Below are positions 19,086-27,743 of a stretch of 64,000 nucleotides of DNA, in pieces (the stretch's first letter is position 1; each line of letters starts with the position of its first letter). The DNA comes from Pseudomonas sp. BN102. GTDB lineage: Bacteria > Pseudomonadota > Gammaproteobacteria > Pseudomonadales > Pseudomonadaceae. A program made the translations under genes and the position numbers. The stretch is taken from contig NZ_SSON01000029.1 in the NCBI RefSeq assembly GCF_029871245.1, forward strand, positions 40,245-104,244. The letters are read 5' to 3'. The notes below the pieces were generated by a model. It was not told the origin of the DNA, ran no database searches, and saw nothing but the letters and a program-made list of their open reading frames with translations.

Positions 19086-20174
19086 ATGAAGCACACGTCC
19101 TCCATCGAGGTGCAAGGCGTCAGCAAGCGCTACACCACCGATCCCGAGGTGGCGCCCGCGCTCGACAACGTCTCGGTCAGCATCCGCCACAACGAATTCT
19201 TCACCCTCCTCGGCCCCTCGGGCTGCGGCAAGACCACCCTGCTGCGCTCCATCGCCGGCTTCGAGCAGGTCAGCACCGGCAGCATCCATATCGGCGGCCA
19301 GCGGGTGGACGAGCTGCCGCCCTACCGGCGCCGGGTCAATACCGTGTTCCAGAGCTACGCGCTCTTCCCGCACATGAGCGTGGCCGAGAATATCGCCTTC
19401 GGCCTGGAGATGCAGGGCCTGGAGCGCGACGCCATTCCGGCGCGCGTCAAGGAGATGCTGGCCCTGGTACAGATGGAACACCTGGCCCGCCGCCGCCCCG
19501 CCGAGCTGTCCGGCGGCCAGCAGCAGCGGGTGGCCCTGGCCCGCGCCCTGGCACCGCGCCCGGACGTGCTGCTGCTGGACGAACCGCTGTCGGCGCTGGA
19601 CCTGAAGCTGCGCAAGGAAATGCAGGTCGAACTCAAGCGCGTGCAGCAGGAGGCGGGCATCACCTTCATCTTCGTCACCCACGACCAGGAAGAAGCGCTG
19701 ACCCTCTCCGACCGCATCGCGGTGATGTCCAGCGGCAAGATCCTGCAGATCGGCACGCCCAACGAGATTTACGAGCGCCCGCAGCACCGTTTCGTCGCCC
19801 ACTTCATCGGCGACATCAACTTCCTCCCCGGCCAGCTGCGCCAGTGCCCGCAGAACGGCAACCTGTTCCGTCCCGATGGTCTGCCGGTGGAAATCCCCTG
19901 CACCGCCGACGCCGGCACCCGCGCCGGCACGGCCCAGCTGGCGTTTCGCCCCGAGCGCTCGAAGCTGGTGGACCCGTCCGAGCCGCACCACTTGCGCGGC
20001 GTGGTGGAAGCCGTGCTCTACGTCGGCACCGCCACCCTCTACCAGTGCCGCCTGGCCAACGATGTGAAGGTGATGCTGCGGGAAAGCAACGAAGGCGCCA
20101 CCAGCGCCCGTGCCGTGGGCTCCAGCGTGGCCGTGCACCTGCCGCCCCACGCCTGCCTGCTGATGGAGGCCTGA
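19086..20174 (+). CDS. ABC transporter ATP-binding protein, PotA-like
   Basis: This 362-residue ATPase has Walker A GPSGCGKTT (residues 43–51), the signature LSGGQQQRVALARAL, Walker B VLLLDEPLSALD and a C-terminal TOBE domain, the layout of PotA/spermidine-putrescine importers. It is followed 1 bp later by two permeases and then a binding protein, giving a complete importer. The real ligand may differ from polyamines, because the neighbouring genes encode amidohydrolases and a racemase. The AAGAGGA ribosome site lies before the ATG. It is divergent from the GntR regulator. Confidence 0.94.
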   Translation: MKHTSSIEVQGVSKRYTTDPEVAPALDNVSVSIRHNEFFTLLGPSGCGKTTLLRSIAGFEQVSTGSIHIGGQRVDELPPYRRRVNTVFQSYALFPHMSVAENIAFGLEMQGLERDAIPARVKEMLALVQMEHLARRRPAELSGGQQQRVALARALAPRPDVLLLDEPLSALDLKLRKEMQVELKRVQQEAGITFIFVTHDQEEALTLSDRIAVMSSGKILQIGTPNEIYERPQHRFVAHFIGDINFLPGQLRQCPQNGNLFRPDGLPVEIPCTADAGTRAGTAQLAFRPERSKLVDPSEPHHLRGVVEAVLYVGTATLYQCRLANDVKVMLRESNEGATSARAVGSSVAVHLPPHACLLMEA

Positions 20175-20175
20175 G

Positions 20176-21090
20176 ATGAGCGTCAGCGCCACCTCCCCCA
20201 GCCTCAACCGGCTATTGCTGCTGTCGCCGGTGCTGCTCACCCTGCTCGGTCTGATCGCCATCCCGCTCGGCATCATGGGCTATATCAGCCTGCTGCCGCG
20301 CAATCTCTACGGCGGCGTTGACTGGAGCGCCGACTGGCAATGGCAGAGCTACGTGCAGTTGTTCTTCCAGGAGGATTTCGACGGCAATCTGGAACTCAAC
20401 TGGGTTTATGCCCAGGCCCTGCTGCGCTCGGTGCTGCAGGCCGGCGGCAATACCCTCTTGTGCTTCCTCTTCGGCTTCCCCGTGGCCCTGTGGATGACCA
20501 GCCTCAGCGAGCGCTCGCGCAACATCATGGTGCTGCTGATCACCATCCCCTTCTGGACCAACCTGCTCATCCGCAACTACGCCTGGCTGATCATCCTGCG
20601 CGAGCACGGCTGGCTGGCCCAGAGCCTCAACGCGCTGCTCCCCCAGGCCGGCGGCATCACCCTGCTGTACAACGATTTCGCCGTGGTGGTCGGGCTGGTC
20701 TACAGCTTCCTGCCGTTCATGATCCTGCCGATCTACTCCACCCTGGAGAAACTCGACTGGCGCCTGGTGGAAGCCGCCTATGACCTCGGCGCCAACCGCT
20801 GGAAGGCGCTGCGCCGGGTGATCCTGCCGCTGTCCATGCCCGGCGTGGTGGCCGGTTCCCTGCTGGTGTTCGTGCCGAGTCTGGGCGCCTTCATCACCCC
20901 CGCCATCCTCGGTGGCGGCAAGACCCTGATGATCGGCAACCTGATCCAGCAGCAGTTCGGCACCGCGCGCAACTGGCCGCTGGGCAGCTCGCTGTCCTTC
21001 CTCCTGCTCGGGCTGATGCTGCTGGCCCTGGTGCTCTACGCCCTCTATGCCCGCAAGGCCGCCAAGGCCTTCCGCCAGGGAGCCCGCTGA
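20176..21090 (+). CDS. ABC transporter permease, PotB-like
   Basis: This 304-residue inner-membrane protein has about six transmembrane segments and the binding-protein-dependent transport (BPD) signature loop around AAYDLGANRWKALRRVILPLSMPG, which contacts the ATPase. It belongs to the spermidine/putrescine (PotB) branch. Its ATG follows the ATPase stop by 1 bp and its own stop overlaps the start of the next permease (TGATG), so translation is coupled through the operon. It would form the heterodimeric channel with the next gene product. Confidence 0.93.
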   Translation: MSVSATSPSLNRLLLLSPVLLTLLGLIAIPLGIMGYISLLPRNLYGGVDWSADWQWQSYVQLFFQEDFDGNLELNWVYAQALLRSVLQAGGNTLLCFLFGFPVALWMTSLSERSRNIMVLLITIPFWTNLLIRNYAWLIILREHGWLAQSLNALLPQAGGITLLYNDFAVVVGLVYSFLPFMILPIYSTLEKLDWRLVEAAYDLGANRWKALRRVILPLSMPGVVAGSLLVFVPSLGAFITPAILGGGKTLMIGNLIQQQFGTARNWPLGSSLSFLLLGLMLLALVLYALYARKAAKAFRQGAR

Positions 21091-21881
21091 TGATCGCCAA
21101 CCACCTGAAGAAACTGCCGCTGACCCGCGAGACCAGCCTGCTGGTACTGGCCTACCTGTACCTGCCGATCCTGGTGCTGATCGCCTACAGCTTCAACGCC
21201 AACCGCACCGCCACCGTCTGGACCGAGTTCTCCTTCGCCTGGTACGGGCGCATCCTGGCCAACCCGTCGATCCAGGCGGCGGCGCTGAACTCGATCATCG
21301 TCGCCGGCATCGCCACCGTCTGCGCCACTGCCATCGCCCTGCTGGCGGCGCTGGCCACCTACAAGCCCTTTTACGGGCAGAAGATGGTGGAAGGCGGGAT
21401 CAACCTGCCGCTGATCCTGCCGGAGATCGTCACCGCGGTGGCCACCCTGCTGCTGTTCATGGCCCTGGGCATCAAACTGGGCCTGCTGACGGTGATCATC
21501 GCCCACATCGGCTTCTGCATCCCCTTTGCCTACCTGCCGATACGCGCCCGGCTGAACGACCTGGACAAGAGCCTGCTGGAAGCGGCCAACGACCTCTACG
21601 CCAATCCCTTCCACACCTTCCGCCGGGTGACCCTGCCGCTGCTGTTCCCGGCGGTGCTGTCCGGTGCGGTGCTGGCATTCGTGGTCAGCCTGGACGACTT
21701 CATCATGACTTTCTTCGTCGCCGGACCCGGCTCGACCACGCTGCCCGTCTACATCTTCTCGGCCATCAAGGCCGGGGTAACCCCCGAGATCAACGCCATC
21801 TCCACGGTGATGCTGGTGATCTCGATCGTCCTGGTGGTGCTCTCCTACTGGCTCGGCCAGCGAGGCAAGCCCGCCGCCTGA
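21090..21881 (+). CDS. ABC transporter permease, PotC-like
   Basis: This 263-residue protein has about six membrane segments and the EAA-type loop EAANDLYANPFHTFRRVTLPLLFP typical of PotC-like permeases. It overlaps the previous permease by one base (TGATG). It is the second channel subunit of the importer whose binding protein follows 48 bp downstream. Its C-terminus is highly hydrophobic up to the short RGKPAA tail. Function as a subunit is clear from context; the substrate is not. Confidence 0.93.
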   Translation: MIANHLKKLPLTRETSLLVLAYLYLPILVLIAYSFNANRTATVWTEFSFAWYGRILANPSIQAAALNSIIVAGIATVCATAIALLAALATYKPFYGQKMVEGGINLPLILPEIVTAVATLLLFMALGIKLGLLTVIIAHIGFCIPFAYLPIRARLNDLDKSLLEAANDLYANPFHTFRRVTLPLLFPAVLSGAVLAFVVSLDDFIMTFFVAGPGSTTLPVYIFSAIKAGVTPEINAISTVMLVISIVLVVLSYWLGQRGKPAA

Positions 21882-21929
21882 ACCTCGTTCCACCACTGCC
21901 CAACCTGTTCTTCAACCCGGAGAAAAACA

Positions 21930-22982
21930 ATGAAGTTGAAAGCATTGCGTCATGGGGTAGCCGGTTTCGCCCTGAGCTGTTTCGCCGCGACCTTCGCCCA
22001 GGCGGAGGAGCCCAAGGAGTTGTTCTTCTACAACTGGACCGACTACTACCCAGTGGAGCTGTTGGCGAAATTCGAGAAGGAGACCGGCATCAAGGTCACC
22101 ATGGACGGCTACGACAGCAACGAAACCCTGCTGGCCAAACTGCAGGCCGGTGGCGCCGCCTACGACGTGATCGTGCCGTCGCACTCGATCATGCGCACCC
22201 TGATCGAGCAGGGCTACCTGCAGGAGATCAACGCCTCCAGCCTGCCGAACTTCGCCCATGTGAAACCGGCCTTCCGCGACCCCGACTTCGACCCCGGCCG
22301 CAAATATTCGGCGCCCTACCTCTGGGGCACCACCGGCTTCTCCTATGACAGCGCGCAGGTCCCGGGCGGCAAGCTGGACGAGTCCTGGAAGGAATTCTTC
22401 GAGCCACGCCCCGAACTGCAAGGCAAACTCGCCGCGCTGGACACCCCCAGCAGCCTGATCAACGCCGCCAGCCATTACCTGGGCGTGAACGAGTGCACCG
22501 AAAACCCGCAGGACGCCAAGCGCATCCTCGAATTGCTGCAGAAGCAGAAGCCCTTCCTGAAGATGTACAGCTCCGACAACACCGTCGACCGCATGGCCTC
22601 GGGCGAAGTCGTCATGATGCAGAACTGGAACGGCTCCACCGCCCGCGCCACCCTGCAGAAGAGCACCATCAAGTACGTCTACCCGCGCGAAGGCGTGGCC
22701 ATGTTCCAGGACAACTTCGCCGTGCCCAGGAGCGCCCCGCACCCGGGTAACGCGAAGATCTTCATCGACTGGATGATGAAGCCGGAAAACGCCGCCGCAG
22801 TGACCAACGCCATCGCCTACGCCAACGGCATCGAAAGCGACCAGTTGCTCGACAAGAAATGGCAGGTGATGGACGCCATCAACATGCCCAACGAATACGC
22901 CGAGCGCCTGCGCCCCGAGAAGGAGTGCAGTAACCAGGCCCGCGAGCTGCAGGACCGCATCTGGTCCAAGCTCAAGGGCTGA
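21930..22982 (+). CDS. periplasmic extracellular solute-binding protein, PotD-like
   Basis: This 350-residue protein has a Sec signal peptide ending near AQA (about residue 25) and the polyamine-binding-protein opening FYNWTDYYPVELLAKFEKETGIKV. It is the periplasmic receptor of the preceding PotABC-like importer and is in the same operon. The PotD fold also binds other cationic or small nitrogenous compounds, so the ligand could be the substrate of the downstream amidohydrolases. A CGGAGAAA ribosome site precedes the ATG. The following 157-bp gap contains palindromic repeats and possibly ends or stabilises the transporter mRNA. Confidence 0.92.
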   Translation: MKLKALRHGVAGFALSCFAATFAQAEEPKELFFYNWTDYYPVELLAKFEKETGIKVTMDGYDSNETLLAKLQAGGAAYDVIVPSHSIMRTLIEQGYLQEINASSLPNFAHVKPAFRDPDFDPGRKYSAPYLWGTTGFSYDSAQVPGGKLDESWKEFFEPRPELQGKLAALDTPSSLINAASHYLGVNECTENPQDAKRILELLQKQKPFLKMYSSDNTVDRMASGEVVMMQNWNGSTARATLQKSTIKYVYPREGVAMFQDNFAVPRSAPHPGNAKIFIDWMMKPENAAAVTNAIAYANGIESDQLLDKKWQVMDAINMPNEYAERLRPEKECSNQARELQDRIWSKLKG

Positions 22983-23000
22983 GGACGAATACCGTCCCCT

Positions 23001-23103
23001 TGTAGGGGCGAATTCATTCGCCAAGGGCCGCGCAGCGGTCTCCTGTAGGAGCGAGCTTGCTCGCGAACGGCGCCCGACTCTTCGCGAGCAAGCTCGCTCC
23101 TAC
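23001..23103. repeat. intergenic palindromic repeats (two REP-like families)
   Basis: A TGTAGGGGCGAATTCATTCG unit (from 23001) is followed by two inverted copies of a second family, GTAGGAGCGAGCTTGCTCGC (from 23045) and its complement (23081–23103), giving a hairpin-forming pair. Both families recur elsewhere in this window. Confidence 0.85.
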
Positions 23104-23139
23104 GGGAACTCCACCTTTCGAACTGCTTTCGAGGTCCCC

Positions 23140-24336
23140 ATGACCGACACCTACTGGCTGCGCAACGTCCGCCCCTTCGGCGGCGCGGCCGAAGACTTTC
23201 TCATCCAGCACGGCCGCTTCGCCGAGCGCCGCCCGGCCAGCGCCGCACCGCTCGCCGCCGGCGAACTGGACGGCGCTGGCCAGCTGATGACCTGCGCCCT
23301 GGTGGAAAGCCATATCCACCTGGACAAGACCCTCTGGGGCCAGCCCTGGCGCCCCAACAGCGCAGGCCCGACGCTCAAGGACTACATTGCCAACGAGCGC
23401 CGCGTGCTGCGCGAGGTCAGCGCGCCCATCGCCGAGCGCGCCGGCGCCTTGCTGGAAAACTGCATCGCCCGCGGCTCGCTTTCCATGCGCTGCCATGTGG
23501 ATATCGACCCCGAATTCGGCCTGCGCCACGTGGAGGCCATGCAGGCCCTGCGCGAGCGCTACCGCGACCTGATCGACCTGGAGCTGGTGGTCTTCCCGCA
23601 GACCGGCCTGGTCAGCCGCCCCGGCACCGCCGAGCTGATGCGCGAGGCACTTGGCCTGGGCGTGGAGAACGTCGGCGGGCTCGACCCCTGTGGCATCGAC
23701 AACGACCCCATCGCCCAGCTCGACATCGTCTTCAATCTCGCCGCCGAATTCGACCGGGGCGCGGATATCCACCTGCATGACAAGGGCGAACTGGGCCTCT
23801 GGCAGATCGCCCGCATCGCCGACTACACCGAGCGTTTCAACCGCCAGGGCCGGGTGATGATCAGCCACGCCTACTGCCTGGGCATGGCGCCCTGGAGTCA
23901 GGTGGAACCCCTGGCCCGCCGCTTGGCCGATCTCGACATCTCGCTGATGAGCTCGGCACCGGCCGACTGCGCCGTGCCGCCCTTCCTCGCCCTGCATGAG
24001 GCGGGCGTGAACCTCTGCCTGGGTTCCGACGGCATCCGTGACGCCTGGTCGCCCATGGGCAACGGCGACATGCTGGAACGCGCCATGCTCCTGGCCTTCC
24101 GCTTCGACCTGAACAAGGACGAGGAACTGGCTGCCGCCTTCGACGCCGCCAGCCTCCATGGCGCGAAGGCCCTGGGTCTGCCCGAGCATGGCCTGGTCAT
24201 CGGCGGCACTGCCGATTTCCTGCTGATACCGGCACAGAGCCTCGGCGAAGCCGTGGTGGCGCGGCCGCCACGCCAGGTGTATCGCGCCGGAAAACTGATC
24301 GCCGCGCAGGGCCGCCTGCTGGAGAGCCGCCTGTGA
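23140..24336 (+). CDS. cytosine deaminase-like amidohydrolase (copy 1)
   Basis: This 398-residue TIM-barrel amidohydrolase carries metal and catalytic motifs of the cytosine deaminase branch: ESHIHLDKTLWG (HxH), DIHLHDKGE, ISHAYCLG and LGSDGIRDAWSPMGNGDM. The family includes cytosine deaminase and N-isopropylammelide hydrolase (AtzC), so it probably deaminates or hydrolyses a pyrimidine- or triazine-like ring. It is clearly a paralogue of the gene at 26531. A GAGG site precedes the ATG, and the next gene overlaps by 4 bp (GTGA). The natural substrate is unknown. Confidence 0.9.
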   Translation: MTDTYWLRNVRPFGGAAEDFLIQHGRFAERRPASAAPLAAGELDGAGQLMTCALVESHIHLDKTLWGQPWRPNSAGPTLKDYIANERRVLREVSAPIAERAGALLENCIARGSLSMRCHVDIDPEFGLRHVEAMQALRERYRDLIDLELVVFPQTGLVSRPGTAELMREALGLGVENVGGLDPCGIDNDPIAQLDIVFNLAAEFDRGADIHLHDKGELGLWQIARIADYTERFNRQGRVMISHAYCLGMAPWSQVEPLARRLADLDISLMSSAPADCAVPPFLALHEAGVNLCLGSDGIRDAWSPMGNGDMLERAMLLAFRFDLNKDEELAAAFDAASLHGAKALGLPEHGLVIGGTADFLLIPAQSLGEAVVARPPRQVYRAGKLIAAQGRLLESRL

Positions 24337-25832
24337 ATCTTCCACGCATCGGCCTCAAGGCCAGCTGCGTGGTCGGCTTCGATGGCCAGCGCCACGTGCT
24401 CTGGCGCGATGGCGAAGTGGTGATCGAAGGCGCACGCATTCTCTTCGTCGGCAGGGGTTTCCCCGGCCCTGTCGACCAGTGGATCGACTACGGCAACGCC
24501 CTGCTCGGCCCCGGTTTCATCGACCTGGACGCCCTTGGCGACCTTGACTCCACCGTGCTCTGCCTGGACAACGGTGACGAGCGCCGGATGGGCCGCATGT
24601 GGTCCGAGCAGTACCTCGCCGAAGGCCCGCGGGAGAGCTACAGCTTCGATGAGGAAGTCTTCAAGTACCGCTACGCCTTCACCCAGCTGATCCGCAATGG
24701 CATCACCACCGCCATGCCGATCACCTCCATGTACTACCGCAAGTGGGCGGAAACCTACGACGAATTCGCCGCCGTGGCCGGGGTCGCCGCCGAACTGGGA
24801 CTGCGCACCTACCTCGGCCCCTGCTACATGAGCGGCATGCAGTACCTGCGCGCCGACGGCAGCCGCGCCGAGCACTGGGACGAGGCGCGCGGCCTGGCCG
24901 GGCTGGAAGCCGCCGAACGCTTCTTCCGCAACTTCGACGGTGCCCACAACGGCCTGATCCGTGGTGCCTTGCTGCCGGACCGCATCCAGACCTGCACGCC
25001 CGCCCTGCTGCAACGCACCGCCGCCCTCAGCCGCGAACTGGCCGCCCCGGTGCGCCTGCACTGCTGCCAGGGGCCGAATGAAGTGGCGCTGGTGAAGCAG
25101 CTGCGCGGCACGGCGCCGCTCGCCTGGCTGGAACAGCTGGACCTGCTCGGCCCGCGAGCCGTGCTGCCCCACGGCATCTACATCGAAGGCGACGACGACC
25201 TCGCGCGCCTGGCCGACAGCGGCGCCAGCCTGGTGCACTGCCCGGTGGTGTTCGCCCGCGACGGCGAAGCGCTGGACTCCTTCGGCCGTTACCGCTCCCT
25301 GGGCGTCAACTTCGCCCTCGGCACCGACACCTGGCCGGCGGACCTGCTGGACAACATGCGCCAGGGCCTGAACATCGCCCGCCTCAAGGAAGGCGGCAGC
25401 GAACGGACCAGCGCCCTCGACCTCTACAACGCAGCCACCCTGGGCGGTGCCCAGGCGCTTGGCCGCGACGACCTCGGCCGCCTGGCGCCCGGTGCCAAGG
25501 CCGACATCACGGTGTTCAGCCTCGACGGCCTGCACCTGGGGCCGCTGTTCGACCCGCTGAAGAACCTCATCCTCGCCGGCCGTGGTGACGACTGCATCGC
25601 CAGCTGGATCGACGGCCGCTGCGTGATGCACGACGGCCAGGTAAACGGCGTCGACTACGCCAGCCTCCAGCGCCAGGCCCAACGGCAGTTCCACAAGCTG
25701 ATGCAGAGCCACGCCGATCGCGCCTTCGGCCAGCCCGACTGGCGCGGCCTGTTCCAGCCGGCCATTCCCTTCGCCGATGCCTGGAGCGAGGCGCGGCCCC
25801 TCTGCACCCTCGCCAGCGCGCCCGACCAATAA
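24333..25832 (+). CDS. amidohydrolase family protein with atypical metal motif
   Basis: This 499-residue protein has the amidohydrolase TIM-barrel layout of the TRZ/ATZ-type group, but the usual GFxxxHxH after strand 1 reads GFIDLDAL, with Asp64-Leu65-Asp66 in place of His-x-His. Later positions look intact: RLHCCQG, VLPHGIYI and LGTDTWPADLLDNMR supply the downstream His, His and Asp. It could bind metal differently or be specialised for another reaction. The start is GTG and overlaps the end of the preceding deaminase by 4 bp. It is followed 13 bp later by the flavin-reductase-like gene. Confidence 0.85.
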   Translation: MNLPRIGLKASCVVGFDGQRHVLWRDGEVVIEGARILFVGRGFPGPVDQWIDYGNALLGPGFIDLDALGDLDSTVLCLDNGDERRMGRMWSEQYLAEGPRESYSFDEEVFKYRYAFTQLIRNGITTAMPITSMYYRKWAETYDEFAAVAGVAAELGLRTYLGPCYMSGMQYLRADGSRAEHWDEARGLAGLEAAERFFRNFDGAHNGLIRGALLPDRIQTCTPALLQRTAALSRELAAPVRLHCCQGPNEVALVKQLRGTAPLAWLEQLDLLGPRAVLPHGIYIEGDDDLARLADSGASLVHCPVVFARDGEALDSFGRYRSLGVNFALGTDTWPADLLDNMRQGLNIARLKEGGSERTSALDLYNAATLGGAQALGRDDLGRLAPGAKADITVFSLDGLHLGPLFDPLKNLILAGRGDDCIASWIDGRCVMHDGQVNGVDYASLQRQAQRQFHKLMQSHADRAFGQPDWRGLFQPAIPFADAWSEARPLCTLASAPDQ

Positions 25833-25845
25833 CGAGAACATCACC

Positions 25846-26508
25846 ATGCTGAGCTTCGACTTCGCCCAACTGGGCCCCCGCGAGAAATACAAGATCCTCA
25901 TCGGCAGCGTGGTGCCCCGGCCCATCGCCCTGGTGACCACGGTCGATGCCAATGGCCGCGCCAACGCCGCGCCCTTCAGCTTCTTCAACGCCCTTTCCGC
26001 CGACCCGCCGATCCTCGCCCTGGGGGTGGAAAACCACGCCGACCTCAGCCCCAAGGACACCACGCGCAACATCCTGCTGAACCAGGAATTCACCGTGAAC
26101 ATCGTCAACGATGCGCTGGTGGAGGCGATGAACGTCTGTGCCGTGCCCTTCGAGCCCGGCTTCGACGAACTGCTCGCCGCCGGCCTCAGCGCCCTGCCCG
26201 GCAGCCGCGTCGGCTGCCCGCGCATCGCCGAGGCGCCGGTGGCCCTGGAATGCCGGCGGATGATGGGCCTGTCCATCGGCCAGTCGCGGGAAATCATCCT
26301 CGGCGAAGTGCTGATGGCCCACGTCCGCGAAGACCTGATCGACCCGCAGACCCTCTACATCGACCAGCTCGGCCTCGACGCCATCGGCCGCATGGGCGGC
26401 CACGGCTATGCGCGCACGCGCGACTACTTCGACCTGCAAACGCGCTCGCTGCAGGCCTGGCGCGACGACCCGCACGGCGGCGAACGCCTGTGGCCGCAAA
26501 CCCGCTGA
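25846..26508 (+). CDS. flavin reductase-like domain protein (DIM6/NTAB family)
   Basis: This 220-residue protein has the FMN-binding split-barrel of flavin reductase-like proteins, with RPIALVTTVDANGRANAAPFSFFNALSADPP near the N-terminus. Such proteins reduce FMN for two-component monooxygenases or bind FMN themselves. No partner oxygenase is visible in the island, so its role is open. The start at 25846 was chosen because the family's N-terminus aligns there, although the frame is open upstream; a weak AACGAGAA site precedes it. It sits between two amidohydrolase genes in the same operon. Confidence 0.88.
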   Translation: MLSFDFAQLGPREKYKILIGSVVPRPIALVTTVDANGRANAAPFSFFNALSADPPILALGVENHADLSPKDTTRNILLNQEFTVNIVNDALVEAMNVCAVPFEPGFDELLAAGLSALPGSRVGCPRIAEAPVALECRRMMGLSIGQSREIILGEVLMAHVREDLIDPQTLYIDQLGLDAIGRMGGHGYARTRDYFDLQTRSLQAWRDDPHGGERLWPQTR

Positions 26509-26530
26509 AGCACCTTTCGAGAGAACCCAG

Positions 26531-27718
26531 ATGACCCAATGGATAACCCAGGTCCGCCCATGGGGCGGCGCGCTGGTGGATATCGCCATCGCTGACGGCC
26601 GGATCGTCGAGCTGAGCCCGCCGGCTCACCGCGCCAGCGACGCCGTGCTGTTGGATGGCGAAGGGCAGCTCATGCTGCCGCCGCTGGTGGAAGCCCACGC
26701 GCATTTCGACAAGACCCTGTGGGGCGAGGCTTGGCACAGCCATACGGCCGGCGACAGCCTGAGCCAGCGCATCGACAACGAGCGCGCCACCCTGCGCGGC
26801 ATCGACACGCCGATCGAGGAGCGCGCCAGTGCGCTGATCCGTGAATGCATCGGCCACGGCTCGCTGCACTTCCGCTGCCATGTGGACGTCGATGCGCAAC
26901 TCGGCACGCAGCACCTCCAGGCCATGCAGCGGGTCCGCGAAGACTTCGGCGACCTGATCGACATGCAGTTCGTCGCCTTCCCGCAGACCGGCCTGCTGCG
27001 TGATCCGGGCACCACCAACGCCATCGAGCAGGCCCTGCTGCAAGGCGCGGAAAACGTCGGCGGTCTCGACCCCTGCGGTATCGACAACGACCCGATCGCC
27101 CACCTGACCCGGGTGTTCGAACTGGCCAGCGCGCACCAGCGCGGGGTCGATATCCACCTGCACGACGAAGGCGAACTGGGCCTGTGGCAGATCGAGCGCA
27201 TCATCGATTTCACCGAGCGTTATCGACTGCAAGGGCGGGTCATGGTCAGCCATGCGTTCTGCCTCGGCCAAGCCGGGCCAGGACGCCTGCAGGCCATTGC
27301 CGAGCGCCTGGCGAGCCAGCGGATTTCCATCCTCAGCACCGCGCCGGCGGACATCGAAGTTCCCCCCTTCATGGCGCTCGCGGCGCGCGGCGTGAACCTC
27401 TGCCTCGGCTCCGACGGCATCCGCGATTCCTGGTCCCCCATGGGCAACGGCGACATGCTCGAACGCGCCATGCTGCTGGCCTTCCGCTTCAACCTGCGCA
27501 ATGACCATGAAATCGCCGAATGCCTGCGCGCAGCCACCGTCAACGGAGCGCGAGCGCTGGGCCTTTCCCATTACGGCCTCGAGCCCGGCTGCCACGCCAG
27601 CGGCGTGCTGATGCCGGTGCGCAATATCGCCGAAGCCGTGGTTTCCCGCAGTCACCGCCGCAGCGTGATCAGCAAGGGCCGACTGGTCGCCCGCGACGGT
27701 CGCTACCTCACCCAATGA
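26531..27718 (+). CDS. cytosine deaminase-like amidohydrolase (copy 2)
   Basis: This 395-residue protein is paralogous along its whole length to the gene at 23140, sharing blocks such as GGLDPCGIDNDPIA, HLHDEGELGLWQI and GSDGIRDSWSPMGNGDM. The first metal motif reads EAHAHFDKTLWG, so HxH is intact. Two tandem-island paralogues suggest successive steps on one substrate or two related substrates. The ATG at 26531 has a GAGAGAA site; upstream in-frame starts lie inside the flavin-reductase-like gene and are rejected. It is followed 25 bp later by a binding-protein gene. Confidence 0.9.
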   Translation: MTQWITQVRPWGGALVDIAIADGRIVELSPPAHRASDAVLLDGEGQLMLPPLVEAHAHFDKTLWGEAWHSHTAGDSLSQRIDNERATLRGIDTPIEERASALIRECIGHGSLHFRCHVDVDAQLGTQHLQAMQRVREDFGDLIDMQFVAFPQTGLLRDPGTTNAIEQALLQGAENVGGLDPCGIDNDPIAHLTRVFELASAHQRGVDIHLHDEGELGLWQIERIIDFTERYRLQGRVMVSHAFCLGQAGPGRLQAIAERLASQRISILSTAPADIEVPPFMALAARGVNLCLGSDGIRDSWSPMGNGDMLERAMLLAFRFNLRNDHEIAECLRAATVNGARALGLSHYGLEPGCHASGVLMPVRNIAEAVVSRSHRRSVISKGRLVARDGRYLTQ

Positions 27719-27743
27719 ACTCCAACACCCGAGGTTCACCACC

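Noticed and set aside
23001..23103. Possible CRISPR-like repeats
   Set aside because: The units are inverted palindromes with irregular spacing and no regular spacers or cas genes; they fit REP-type elements.
23898..26297. 799-codon minus-strand ORF across the amidohydrolase genes
   Set aside because: It spans several real genes on the other strand, including their overlaps, and has shadow-type composition with no motif.
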